The notes under the pieces are model-generated. The model searched no databases. It had not been told where the DNA came from and saw only the letters and a program-made list of their open reading frames with translations. A program made the position numbers and the translations under genes. From assembly GCA_026874595.1 (NCBI GenBank), contig CM049318.1, forward strand, positions 4,153,741 through 4,217,740: a stretch of 64,000 bases of DNA. Direction: 5' to 3'. How positions within the stretch are numbered: the stretch's first letter is position 1; each line of letters opens with the position of its first letter. The stretch is from Sipunculus nudus (taxonomy: Eukaryota > Annelida > Sipuncula > Golfingiida > Sipunculidae). Below are positions 1-10,098 of this stretch, in pieces.

Positions 1-205
1 GATTCTTGAAAGAAACACATGATGTGGCCGATCTAGAGTCACTGGATAAACTTTTAAAGATTTTTGGCCCAGCAAATAGTTAAAATATTTTCTAAATAGT
101 TAGATTTAGATTTAGAAAATACATTTTTATTCACAGCAGCTCGGGTCCTATGATTGTGAGTTTCATTTACAATATGAAAACTATCCTCTTGTGGACCAGG
201 AACCA

Positions 206-660
206 TTAAAGGGGCCCAATCACCTATTTGACCTTTATAAACTAAAGGTAATCACTTGGAGCTTTCATACAAATATGCCAGAAAAATTTGATATCAACGC
301 ACACAGGCTGCTTGTTTTGTTTATATCCATGTGTTTATAATATGTTGGAGCCCGCTAAATTAATCAAAACAAATTCAGCTAGGGCATCTGGCAGCAAGTC
401 AGATTAGCAACAGCTTTGCAATAGCGTTTTGCAAAAAGTGATCTTACCACTATGCAACTTACCACCTTGCAGGTTTTCCCATTCGTCAACATTGCTATGT
501 TTACAAACATGTTGTTGATTAACAAGTTCACACATTCCTTTACGAAGGCCTCATAAGAACTTTTCACAACCAAAATTACCTTTTAATCATTCATATATAC
601 ACAGAGGAAGACAGAAATTACATAATTCTTTTCAAAAGGTAGGTGATTGGGTACCTTTAA
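206..660. mobile_element. MITE copy 1, TTAA-bounded
   Basis: The ends form an imperfect terminal inverted repeat: TTAAAGGGGCCCAATCACCT on the left against TTAAAGGTACCCAATCACCT read from the right end on the opposite strand. TTAA at both borders is the target duplication typical of piggyBac-like elements, though it could simply belong to the TIR. There is no coding capacity. A second copy in the same orientation lies at 15827-16292 and is similar throughout, for example in the stretch 'gatatcaacgcacacaggct'. The two copies establish it as a dispersed non-autonomous element. Superfamily assignment is inference. Confidence 0.7.
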
Positions 661-854
661 TTAATGTGTGAGGGTGTGGGTGTGGGTGTCACGGTGCACA
701 GATAAGCTCCCCCCTGAATAGAACAAAGTAATATTTGAAATTGATGATCAGAGGCTAGTATGTAAAAAGGAACGCTAATGCGCGAGGCGCGACACGCGAA
801 GAGCGAGGCGCGACACGAGAATGTGACCTTGGGGCCACCATAGAATGCTTTCTG

Positions 855-1345
855 TATGTGCTGTCTCCGCCGCCTCCTGGACATCAGATGGCAGGACAAA
901 GTGCCAAACACTACGATCATGAAGAGAAATCCCCAGCATGTACGCCATACTCAAAGACGCATGCGATGGCTCGGACACGTCATGAGGTTGGTCGCATCCC
1001 CAAGGATCTCCTTTACGGTGAACTGGTTCAGGGAGAACGCCCCACAGGCAGACCCTAACCCCGCTAAAAAGATATCTGCAAGAGAGACCTAAAGGCGATG
1101 GGCATCGAATTGAACAACTGGGAAGCCATCGCCCCAGAACGAACAACTTGAACGCAGACAGTATAGAAGGGCCTCACCGAATTCGAAGAGACCCTAGGTC
1201 AGCAATCAAAGCCAAGAGGCGGAAGAAGATAGCCAGAAACCAAACCAACAGAACAGCATCAGAGTTTCTGTGTACTCGCTGATGGAAAGACTGCTATTCC
1301 CGCATTTGCCTGACCAGCCATACCAGACGCTTTACTAAAACATCC
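855..1345 (+). pseudogene. Decayed LINE 3' end ('craniofacial development protein 2-like' non-LTR element)
   Basis: Translated in three forward frames, this stretch follows the C-terminal part of a well-known metazoan non-LTR retrotransposon ORF2. It shows LLDIRWQDKVPNT, then MRWLGHVMRL, then in another frame RIPKDLLYGELVQGERPTGRP, then LKAMGIELNNWEAIAPER. It ends near 1269-1340 with a zinc-finger-like tail reading KDCYSR-C-LTSHTRR, interrupted by a stop. Frame changes and stops show it is dead. The RT and endonuclease portions are absent upstream, as expected for a 5'-truncated insertion. Family recognition is from memory of such ORFs; the minus-strand open frame over the same bases is a shadow. 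Confidence 0.75.
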
Positions 1346-1399
1346 AGGGCGCAACTCCATAGTCTTCCAAGACCCAAGGATGCCACACTTATATACTAC

Positions 1400-2300
1400 T
1401 AATTTTCTTATCATGAATCAGTCTTTACCAATTATATAGAAAACACACTCGTTTACTATTACTTAAAACGATGAAATTATCGCAATATGTATCACAATAT
1501 ACGCTTCCACATATTGCAATAAATTGCAATCGATTTTTCCAGGCGATACCCTGTCCTACATAAAAACACTTGAACGTTTTTGAACCTTTTCCCTAACGTT
1601 TTGTTCTTGCAATGTGAAAGAGGTAGCACCTTTTGGACAAAAGTTGACTTAGCTTGATAATAATTTAACTGCATATGCAAGGATCTATAGTTTTTAGACA
1701 TTGAGTAAGAAAGTTATCGCCACTTTAGTCATTTAAACAAAAAAAGTTTTCTTTATTATGTATGAAGACCTTACCTTGCGTTGTTTTCAGTTGGTCACGT
1801 CTTACGTCTCATAAACTGTACAAGCTTCTGACAGCTCAAAAAGAACGAAGGGACTACATAACGAGTTATTGATCTGATGTTAAGGATAATAAAGCTTAGA
1901 TTCGCACGAAGATCAAAAGCCATGTAAGCCTTTTACACAGGCGTACTTGATGGGTTTAGCACCTTTCCATGTCACACGGATAACAGGAACAAAGTTTTTA
2001 TGTGACTTGGCGATATTGCATTAATCAGGGTATTTTCCTAGGAAAAGTATATGATTCTGTTACAGCCTTCAATCTTTTTATTAAATTCCGTGTGTCGCAA
2101 TCCCAGAAATGTGTGTGTGTGTTTGTTTGTAAGTCCTCATGGGACTTTGTGTATAAATCCAAATGTGGGTTAATTAACGTCCTTATTTGGAGTATACCAC
2201 GCCTTTTCCACCGTAAATCATGATGAGATACAAGATGAAGAAATCCGAAAAATAGAATACGGGCTGTCGACAAACAACCGAATCACTGAGGCATAGACCA
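1400..2300. other. No gene seen (1.4-2.3 kb)
   Basis: AT-rich sequence with only short chance reading frames and a short (GT)n run near 2110. I recognise no conserved motif, RNA or repeat terminus here. Confidence 0.5.
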
Positions 2301-2380
2301 AGGCAAAGAAAGACTCTTTAGTGAGAGCCTTCGAAATGTTTGGCATCAGATATGCAGAAAGTATCCCCAACCTTGCAATA

Positions 2381-2456
2381 CCATCTTTGCAAACAGACAA
2401 ACAAACAGACAGGCATAAAAACCAGCGCCGGTAAAAACATAACCTCCTTGGCGGAG
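2381..2456 (-). repeat. Interspersed 'CTCCGCC' repeat, copy 1 (antisense)
   Basis: Read on the minus strand it gives a CTCCGCCAAGGAGGTTATG-type start, then a TTTTTACCGGCG stretch and a run of TTTGT/CTGT words. The same order appears on the plus strand at 3079-3215. The pair lies in inverted orientation about 620 bp apart. I take it as a dispersed repeat family; its class is not clear. Confidence 0.6.
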
Positions 2457-2499
2457 ATGAAATTGTAGTTTCATCTAAAGCATGTGCAGTAGATAAAGG

Positions 2500-3078
2500 T
2501 GGTGAAGATATAAGGGATTAACTGTTATCAAAATGAAGAATGAGGCAACTCGAGAGAAAAATGATAAATTGTGCAATATATTTAGCCAATATGATACCAA
2601 CATATTCATGATACAAATTTGCAGAAGCACTGAGCTCTGACGTGGATCTCAGAAAATGCTCAAATTGAAAGAAATTCGGATTTAAACAGCTTATATAATG
2701 TGGTTGTGTACCAAGGGCAAGCAATTAAACTGACCATGGACAGAACTGTTTCTATAGATGATGCAACAAATCTAGCCTATGAGAAATAAGATAACCGAGA
2801 TCTTTAAACGTGGACAGTTTTATACCAATAGATCTGAGCACTCCTGTGAAATCAAAAAGTTGCATCCCAAAGGTAAAGGTTACCTTCAGAGACAAGGTCA
2901 TGACCTCGATTTAATTAAGTTTCTTATAAGACTCATCTTAGCACTTGAATGATTTGAAAGAAATCCCATGTTTTGTGTAAATATTTTCACTGTTGTAAAA
3001 CTGTACACAAATAAAATGATTGTACATGTATATCTACAATACTTAACGGCAAACTTATGGTATGAAAAATTTGCATTA
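2500..3078. other. Spacer between inverted repeat copies, no gene seen
   Basis: AT-rich spacer between the two inverted copies of the CTCCGCC repeat. Only short chance frames occur and I recognise nothing in it. Confidence 0.5.
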
Positions 3079-3215
3079 ATGACCTCCGCCAATGAGGTGA
3101 TGTTTTTGCCGGCGTTAGATTGTTTTTCTGTTTGTTTGTCTGTTTGCCTGTTAGCAACATTTCTTACAAAGTTCTTGACGGAATTTAATGAAATTATCAG
3201 GATAGCTCGGCAATG
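3079..3215 (+). repeat. Interspersed 'CTCCGCC' repeat, copy 2 (sense)
   Basis: Begins CCTCCGCCAATGAGGTGATG, followed by TTTTTGCCGGCG, a (TTTG/TCTG)n run and GTTAGCAACAT. Related copies are at 2381-2456 (antisense) and 45889-46060. It abuts the 5' limit of recognisable gypsy gag sequence at about 3223, so the gypsy remnant is probably truncated against or inserted beside this repeat. Confidence 0.6.
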
Positions 3216-3222
3216 ATATGTG

Positions 3223-4016
3223 GAACAATCGATTTCTGGGGATGGGAAGGGAGATATCGCGTATAAGCAATGGAGATATCAAGTCAAGTGCTTGATGCAA
3301 GATGGTAAGTATCCCGAAACTACCATACTTCATATTGTTCAGCAGTCAGTCAGAGGAACAGCTGCTGATGTCATGATGTTCCTTAGTGAATCCATTACTT
3401 TAACCACATTGTTGCCTAAATTTGACTCCATCTTTAGCAGTGTCTATTCACATAGCCAGTCAATCGGGCTCTTCCATTCCTCTAAACAGATAGCTGGAGA
3501 GCGTATTGTCTTATAGTTTTGTCGACTTTGCCAACAGCTTATGTGCCAAATAAAGGAAATCAATCCTCCACCTAATGAGGGTGAACTCTTAAGAACGAAG
3601 TTCTTTCACGGGCTCACAGACAATGAGGTAAAAGAAGCCGTTCGACATAGATTTGATCAGGGTGAGTCTTTTGATCAGTTATTTGTCGCTGCTAGATAAG
3701 TTGAGTCTGAGGACCCGGTTGTGTCATCTGTCCCTTCTGTTCCTAAAGGAAAATTCCTTCAGAGACCGGTTCATTTGCAGCAGAGTCCTGCTGGATCTAA
3801 TGATACATTGCAGGAGATTAACAAAGCACTTCAGTCGATAACTAAGGACTGTCTGCATTAGAGAGTAGGAATAAAAACAAAAATCCTTGAGAGAATCAGA
3901 ATGATTCAGGGTCCCTTAGCGCTGGTCAAACTCAGAAGTATTGTGAAAGATGTGGTCGTAGAAATCACCTACGTAGTGAATGCCATGCTAAGAAGGACGT
4001 TAAAGGAAATCCTTTA
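3223..4016 (+). pseudogene. gag: Ty3/gypsy gag remnant with CCHC zinc knuckle
   Basis: Gag-like nucleocapsid/capsid region of a gypsy-type retrotransposon, normally the structural protein that packages the element's RNA. The first frame (to 3516) contains SGDGKGDIAYKQWRYQV and IVQQSVRGTAADVM. After a frame change near 3517 the sequence continues with EINPPPNEGELLRTKFFHGL and VKEAVRHRFDQGESFDQL, broken by an in-frame TAA near 3697. A CX2CX4HX4C zinc knuckle (CERCGRRNHLRSEC) is encoded at 3942-3983, which fixes this as the nucleocapsid end. No matching LTR is seen upstream. Multiple frame breaks make it a pseudogene. Confidence 0.8.
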
Positions 4017-4028
4017 AACTGAAAGAAG

Positions 4029-4768
4029 CCTGCACTGGTTTGAGGGGTAGTCCAGGTTTTAGTGCAGATAAAGCCCCAAACGAAGTCAAGACCGCCGAAC
4101 AGATACCCCTAATTGGTAATCCCAATGAAATTGAAATCATTGTCAATAAAGTCAGGACAAAAGGCTTTTTAGATACTGGTTCACAGATCACAACAATTGC
4201 CATATGGTTTTGCAAACAATACCTTTCTGAAATACCCATTCATACTCTTCAAGAACACATACACATTCACGTTCCTGTGGGTTATAGCCTTGATTATGAA
4301 GGTATCATTGTCTTGAAATTCAAATCCCCGGTTCTGGTAGTGATGATGTTTTCCAACTCCTGTACTTGTAGTACAAGACACCATTTATAATAAACAAACA
4401 CCTTGATTGGCACTGATGTCATCAGTCCGTGCTTTGTATCTTGTAAAGACGCACTTGGAAAGGATTTCTATGAAACAATGAGTGTAAACGAGTATTGGGG
4501 TCTTGCCCACCAGTGTATGTCAAATGACACCCACATATTGTCGAATAGTTTAGGACGGGTTTACTGTGCTCGTGAGGTTAAAATCTCCGCAAGCAGCAGC
4601 CATAGTGTGCAGGGCATGACATATACAAATCTTAGGTCCAACACACTTGTGATCACCGAGGTAAACGAAAACTCCTCCTTATCCGAAGGCATTGTGGTGA
4701 TACCGACTCTCCAAAAAGTAACAAATAAAACAAAGACCTCTCACAAAAGTCTATGTACAAGTCCATAA
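4029..4768 (+). pseudogene. Gypsy aspartic protease and linker remnant
   Basis: Retropepsin region that would cleave the polyprotein. The frame at 4040-4390 carries FLDTGSQIT with the catalytic Asp codon at 4172-4174, preceded by a short beta-strand-like IEIIVNKVRTKG as expected. A stop near 4388 and a frame change lead into 4403-4768, where IGTDVISPCF fits the downstream protease/linker region of such polyproteins. It lies directly between the zinc knuckle and the RT, matching gypsy order. The catalytic triad residues are present but the frame is broken. Confidence 0.75.
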
Positions 4769-4976
4769 TTTGCCAAATCGTTCTGTGACACTCCCAACCG
4801 GGTCAACCCTTTGCGATTTACACGAGGCTGTTCCTGTACATTCCATGTCTACAACTGTTTCTGTAGAACGTGAAGGGACTTTTCCTAAAAGCTTCACATT
4901 TGGGCTTGATTTTAGCCATGAGGAAAATTTGTAAATCAACAATTACTTCTAAAATGGGAATCTTTGTTTTCAACAA

Positions 4977-5790
4977 GTGACACAGACATCGGTAGATAAG
5001 ACTGAGCATAGGATTAACCTAAGTGATTCTACTCAATTCAAAGGGCGTCAAAGGAAGATTCCTCCACACCTGTATGAGGAAGTCCGCAATCACATTCAGG
5101 ATATGTTGCATGTCAATGTAATTCGTGAGAGTGAGTCCCATTTTGCATCAAACGTTGTATTAGTTAGAAAAAAAGACGGAAAGTTGCGCTTCTGTGTGGA
5201 CTATAAAAAACTAAAGAGTCGCACTATCAAAGATTCCCATCCACTTCCTCGCATAGACGAGACTTTAGACTCACTTGACGGGACTAAGTATTTCAGTTCC
5301 TTGGGTCAAAAGGCAGGTTATTGGGAAATTGAAATTTCCGAATCATACAAACAGAAAACCGCCTTTACCGAAGGACCACTTGGGTTCTATGAGTTTAAAA
5401 CCATGGCGTTTGGTCTTTCTAACGCACCCGCGACATTCCAAAGATTAATGCAGGCGACTCTCGGTGATCTCCACCTCAGTCAGTGTCTTCTTTACTTAGA
5501 CGACATTATCGTCTACAGTAAGACATTGGAGAGTCTTCTTGAAAATCTGGATAGGGTGTTTGAGCGGCTGTCTCAAGCTAATCTCAAGCTAAATCCTTGT
5601 AAATCCACGTTCCTACAAAAAGAGGTCAAATGCCTTGGACACATGTTGTCTGAAGAAGGTATAAAACCAGATCCAAACAAAATCAGTGCTCTGAAAAATT
5701 GGCCGGTTCCCCTATCAGTCCAGTAGGTCTGTAAATTCCTCGGTTTCGCTGGGTTTTATTGGAAATTCGTTAAAGACTTCAGTAGGATAG
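4977..5790 (+). pseudogene. Gypsy reverse transcriptase domain, catalytically altered
   Basis: The longest open frame in the window (249 aa, 4977-5726) is a Ty3/gypsy RT. Motifs in order: HVNVIRESESHFASNVVLV, KLRFCVDYKKLK, HPLPRIDETLDSL, FGLSNAPATFQRLM and the YLDD box (5493-5504). The first catalytic aspartate, expected in the FSSLD-KAGYW motif, is glycine here (GGT at 5304-5306), so polymerase activity should be lost. A TAG stop at 5724-5726 precedes the conserved connection segment FLGFAGFYWKFVKDFSRIA. A frameshift near 5790 then separates it from RNase H. The usual RT-to-RNase H spacing is kept. Confidence 0.9.
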
Positions 5791-5791
5791 C

Positions 5792-6400
5792 ATGTCCCTA
5801 CACAATCTTACCCGTGGCGAAAACCTAAGGAAAGTCAAAGGAAAAACTGTAGATACTAAACCAACACGACCTAAACAAACTAACTGCGGTCTGAAAACTA
5901 CCACTGTAAACAACAACACATTTAAGTGGTCTGACGAACACCAGCTGGCATTCGAAAAGCTTAAAGAACTACTGTGTTCACCCCCTGTTCTAGCTTATGC
6001 CGATTTTTCCTGGCCTTTCACACTACACACTGATGCTTCAAGAGCAGGGCCCGGTGCGGTTTTGTACCAGGAATTTAATGGACGTGAGCATCCCATCGCT
6101 TTTGCCAGTCGGTCACTCACCTCATCTGAACTTAACTACCAAACACATAAACTAAATTTTCTTTGTTTAAAATGTGCAGTGTGTACAAAATTCAAAGATT
6201 TTCTGTATGGTACCAAATTTTTCGTCAGGACTGACAAGAATCCTTTGACTTACGGTTAAAGCAGTGCTAAACTTGACGCTACTGCTCAGAGATGGGTTGC
6301 CGAATAAGCAGGATATGACATTTTCATATTGTACCGTTCATGGAAGGATTACATCGATGCTTACTTCTTGTCTAGGCTACCTCAAGCGCATGTCGCATCC
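5792..6400 (+). pseudogene. Gypsy RNase H domain remnant
   Basis: RNase HI domain that follows RT in gypsy polyproteins and degrades the RNA strand of the hybrid. FKWSDEHQLAFEKLKELL and PPVLAYADFSWPF mark the entry; the first active-site Asp is in HTDASRAGPGAVLY (codon 6032-6034). The expected Glu of the HKLEFL motif is Asn (AAT at 6155-6157). The later Asp survives in VRTDKNPLTYG. In the same frame stops at 6257-6259 and 6305-6307 interrupt the end, after which YRSWKDYIDAYFLSRLP marks the normal RNase H/integrase boundary. Missing Glu plus stops imply inactivity. Confidence 0.85.
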
Positions 6401-7526
6401 ATGTGTCTTATTCCAACTGATAACACCCCAAACCGATCAGAGTCAAATACTAATACGTCTTCAGACGTAGTGTCTGCTATTCTATATAGTCACGTTGTGA
6501 ATGACACCTGTTTTGCTCTGTCTCACCTTGCTAAAGAAGCAAATGTGGATGTTCCAACCAAAGGATCTGCTTTATCTCACATGACCAAAGAAAAATGGTC
6601 GAAAGAGCAAAGAGCTGACCCCGTCATTAGTATTGTTTTGCAACATCTTAAACATAACTCAAAGCTGTCGATGTCTATAATCGATGTCTACGATTGCCTA
6701 TATACAGGGCAAACAGAAATTAGCCGACAAATGGGAAAATACTGTATATATTGTGGAAAACACACCATATAGAAACATGTCAGTTTACGAGGTAAAACCA
6801 GAAACCGTTCAGGTCCGGCCCGTACGTTATACAGAAATCTTCTGCTTCCCATTAATACGATACTCATAACAGATCATTTACCATCTAACAGTCAAACACC
6901 CAAACCCGCCAAACGCCGGGGTTCCCCTAAATCGTCTGATATGCAGACCTTGAGCCCTGCTTCTGGCTTAGACGAATCTGATTATTCAGATACTGAATAG
7001 GCCGTTATTTCATTCTTAAGAAAACGGAATACTTCTACGGCAGCACAGGGTATTACCTCCGGTAATTTAGAGGAGGATGTTCCAACAGCTGAAACCAATG
7101 AGCCGTTTTCAGATCATTCCTCTGATCACTCAATGAGTAGTATTCAGAGTGAGCCTGAACATACTGATAACCTGACAACTAACGTTAAACGACGGAGTCT
7201 CAGTGAAACGAGTGTAAATAGATCTCATAAATCAGCTCTCGTAACAAGCGCTGAGGGCCAAACTCGAAAAAGCAGTGATCATTCTTTTTACTAATGTGTA
7301 TAAGACATCAGCTGACTTAGAGGATATGGGTAATCAGAATCTTTCACGAAATGAGACTGACATAGCTGATGCAGATAGTCATGCACCAGATGCAAATTCT
7401 CATGTATCTATAGAATCTTGTGCACCTAATGTCAAGAGTCGCCAGTCCAGACAAAGAAAACGTCCTGGTTGTCTTTACAGATCAGACCTGCACCGCACTG
7501 TGTATATATATACACCGAGGGAATAA
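6401..7526 (+). pseudogene. Internally deleted gypsy integrase and Ser-rich C-terminal tail
   Basis: After the RNase H boundary, a pre-integrase segment (WSKEQRADPVISIVLQHLKH) runs to about 6700. Near 6700-6715 it jumps to a C-terminal integrase segment (KLADKWENTVYIV, then VYEVKPE). The HHCC zinc-binding region and the DDE catalytic core, which should lie between, are absent. The rest, in shifting frames, is a low-complexity Ser/Asp-rich tail (DYSDTE, DHSSDHSMSS) ending with RQRKRPGCLYRSDL before TAA at 7524-7526. I could not identify a 3' LTR, primer site or polypurine tract with confidence. Confidence 0.7.
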
Positions 7527-7875
7527 AAGATTTGTTGTGTTGTCCGCTTCGTTATAATTTCTTCTAACGAGAACTCCGCCGCCCGGCAATGACTGTGCAT
7601 AATATTGATAAACCCGGCGTAACACATATGTCGGATATCTGCGCTGTCTTAGAGGTTTTCTGGTTAGAGTTATAATAGACGTAAATGAACCATACCTATG
7701 CCCTCCGAAAACGATAAATATATAAATGTACCTGTAGACAAGAGTGGGATTCATTTTCATGTTGGATTACGACAAGATTATATAGTCATGTCTATATGTC
7801 GACCTAGTAATTAAACAGTTACTCACCCGGCAGACCTAGAGCAATTCTGGGCCTTAATAAGGGACCATACGAAGT
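7527..7875. other. Possible gypsy 3' flank, no gene seen
   Basis: An AATAAA lies just beyond the end of the gypsy frame (7530-7535). No copy of this sequence exists upstream of gag, so an LTR pair cannot be shown. No other recognised motif. Confidence 0.4.
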
Positions 7876-8046
7876 AGAGTGAAACCTGAGTTATAAGACC
7901 ATCCATGGGACTGTCAAAAGGTGCTCTTTATTTTCAGGTGGTCTTATTCAAAAGGTCTTTTATAACCAATGTCAAAATGTTTTGTTTACTCTAGGGTGGT
8001 CTTAGTGGGCACGTGGTCTCATTGTATACAGAGGGTTCATTATACA
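7876..8046. mobile_element. Possible mariner/Tigger-type MITE
   Basis: Starts AGTGAAACCTGAGTTATAAG and contains repeated GGTGGTCTTA-type words, ending GGGTTCATTATA. The layout resembles the small Tigger-like MITE at about 50.0-50.18 kb, including the 'ttttcaggtggtc' word common to both. The TIR match is weak and borders are approximate. Confidence 0.4.
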
Positions 8047-8049
8047 ATG

Positions 8050-10098
8050 TTTCAGTTGTCTCCTCATTATTGCTACGCTCCCGAGGCAGCGGAAATCTGG
8101 CGCTTCTAAAGAAGCAACTGATTTTCACGCTGCCAGCTTTGACCGTTTATGATATATTTAGACACCAGATGGCGGTTCGTTGTCCGATGAAATAAACGTG
8201 CGTATGATGTGACAAGCAGCCAATCAGATGCCAATAAACAAACACTCGACAGGCATCGTGGCTCCGCCCATTGCTGCGCTTCAAGCGCCGCTTGATGAGT
8301 TTCCGGTCTAATTTAAATTGCTCCCTCTGTATTCTCGCATCATCGACCAATTCGATTCTGGCATTATGACTGTGTTAGCGTAGCCATGTATCTATTGTCT
8401 GCAGAACTGAAACAAGCCAGCGAGGTGTGCACGCAGCCTTTGTTGTTACGTTTCGTTTGAATTACATCTCACTGGCCGAGCATCCTATGTGCCAAAGGCT
8501 CTAAGCAAACCACGTCAGGGGCAATTCTCTCTGAGCCTGTGGCCTGTTCAGACGGTTACGCGGGGCGATGAGCTGTCACTCAAAACAAAATAAACATGAT
8601 TGGCTCCGTTTATTCCTTGCTTGGCTTTGTCTTTCAGCACCAGGTCTCATCTGATTGGACAAAAATACAGTGCTCCCCTCTGGATACGAGGTCATAACAA
8701 ACAGCGCCTTACGATATAGGTAGTGGACCTATAGGTAAAGCGCTGTGTAGGAGCGTACATTAATGCTTTATATGATATTCATATTTTATTGCTCTGAAAC
8801 CATATATGCGATATTTTACAATTATGAAAAGGAAAACTGGTCATTCATTTAAAGATTTAATTAATCTGAATTATTTTTAAGCATGAAAGAACATTTTGAA
8901 AGGTATTGAATGGCACACACACTGCATGATGCTACTTTGAAGTCAGTATGTAATACTAGTGTCTTTTAAAATGGCAAAATGCGGCTTAATATTGATTATC
9001 ATGCAGTTAATATATATGAATACGACTAACTGATCCTGTAGTATTCCGTCTGTTACCATAACTGCCCTTGGTCTATAATTTGTTGATGTATCGGCCACCA
9101 GATGACGCCAGTTGCTAACATGAAATTCGTGATAATATTGTTTGGGAGCGATACTTGATCAATCAGTATTTAATGATGCATAACGATATCAGTATAGTGA
9201 GTAACGTATCAATCAAACGTGTCATATGAAGTGAAACAGTTCGCATCAGATAAAATACATAGAAACAAAAAAATGCTACTTAATGTTTCACATTCATTTG
9301 CAAAAAATTGAAATTCTCTCACTATTGGCTCCTTTTGACTGAATACAACGTGTTTCCCATCAAACCACCCAGCTTAATAACTCAAGTCCACCTGTTTTGT
9401 ACGTTGTTGTAGTTCTTTTTCTGAGTGAACACAAGTCACTGTCTCGATTTAGGGCGTGACCAGATTTGGATATGCGCGAAATTTCCCAAGGAGGAGAAAC
9501 ATGAAAGAAGATACACCGGTTCTAAACTTGAAAAAAAAATCTTGATTTGTGTATATGCGCGGTAGGACAACCAGGTTGCGTGCGTTATTTGCACAATTGA
9601 TCTCGCCCGACGCAAGTTTTTTTTCAAATTATGTACAGAATTAAGTGAACAATTCGACAAATATTGACAGATATAGTAATGTATTTCGGAAAATACACAA
9701 TGTTTAATATGTTTGTGTATATTTAAAATACTTGATGTGTGAATAAGTTGGGATACTGTACCCAGGAAGCGACTTAGGAAACGGAGGGTGGTTCGCTACT
9801 AGCTACTGAATAATGAACCACTAAGCCCGGTCGGCCAGTAGTGCAGAATCGTTTGTACGAGTTCTTGTGATCATATATATAAATCCTAGTCGTCTTAAGG
9901 CGAGTTTTGGTAATCTAGGTTGTTATCAATTTGCTTATCGATACAAATATGGGATTTTATTTAGCGCGAATTGACATGGATTTGTTAACGGACTAGTCAA
10001 GACAAAAATACTTGAAATTATAGCATGGATACGAACATTTGCATCACTTCTAAGTATTGAGAGTGTATCTCCTCTATATTGTTTTAATGATAATAATT
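8050..10098. other. No gene seen (8.05-10.1 kb)
   Basis: Mixed-composition sequence with no open frame longer than about 75 codons and no motif I recognise on either strand. Confidence 0.5.

Noticed and set aside
775-1146. 123-codon minus-strand frame
   Set aside because: It is the antisense shadow of the LINE 3' end on the plus strand.
3079-7800. LTRs of the gypsy element
   Set aside because: No repeated sequence was found on both sides of the coding remnant.
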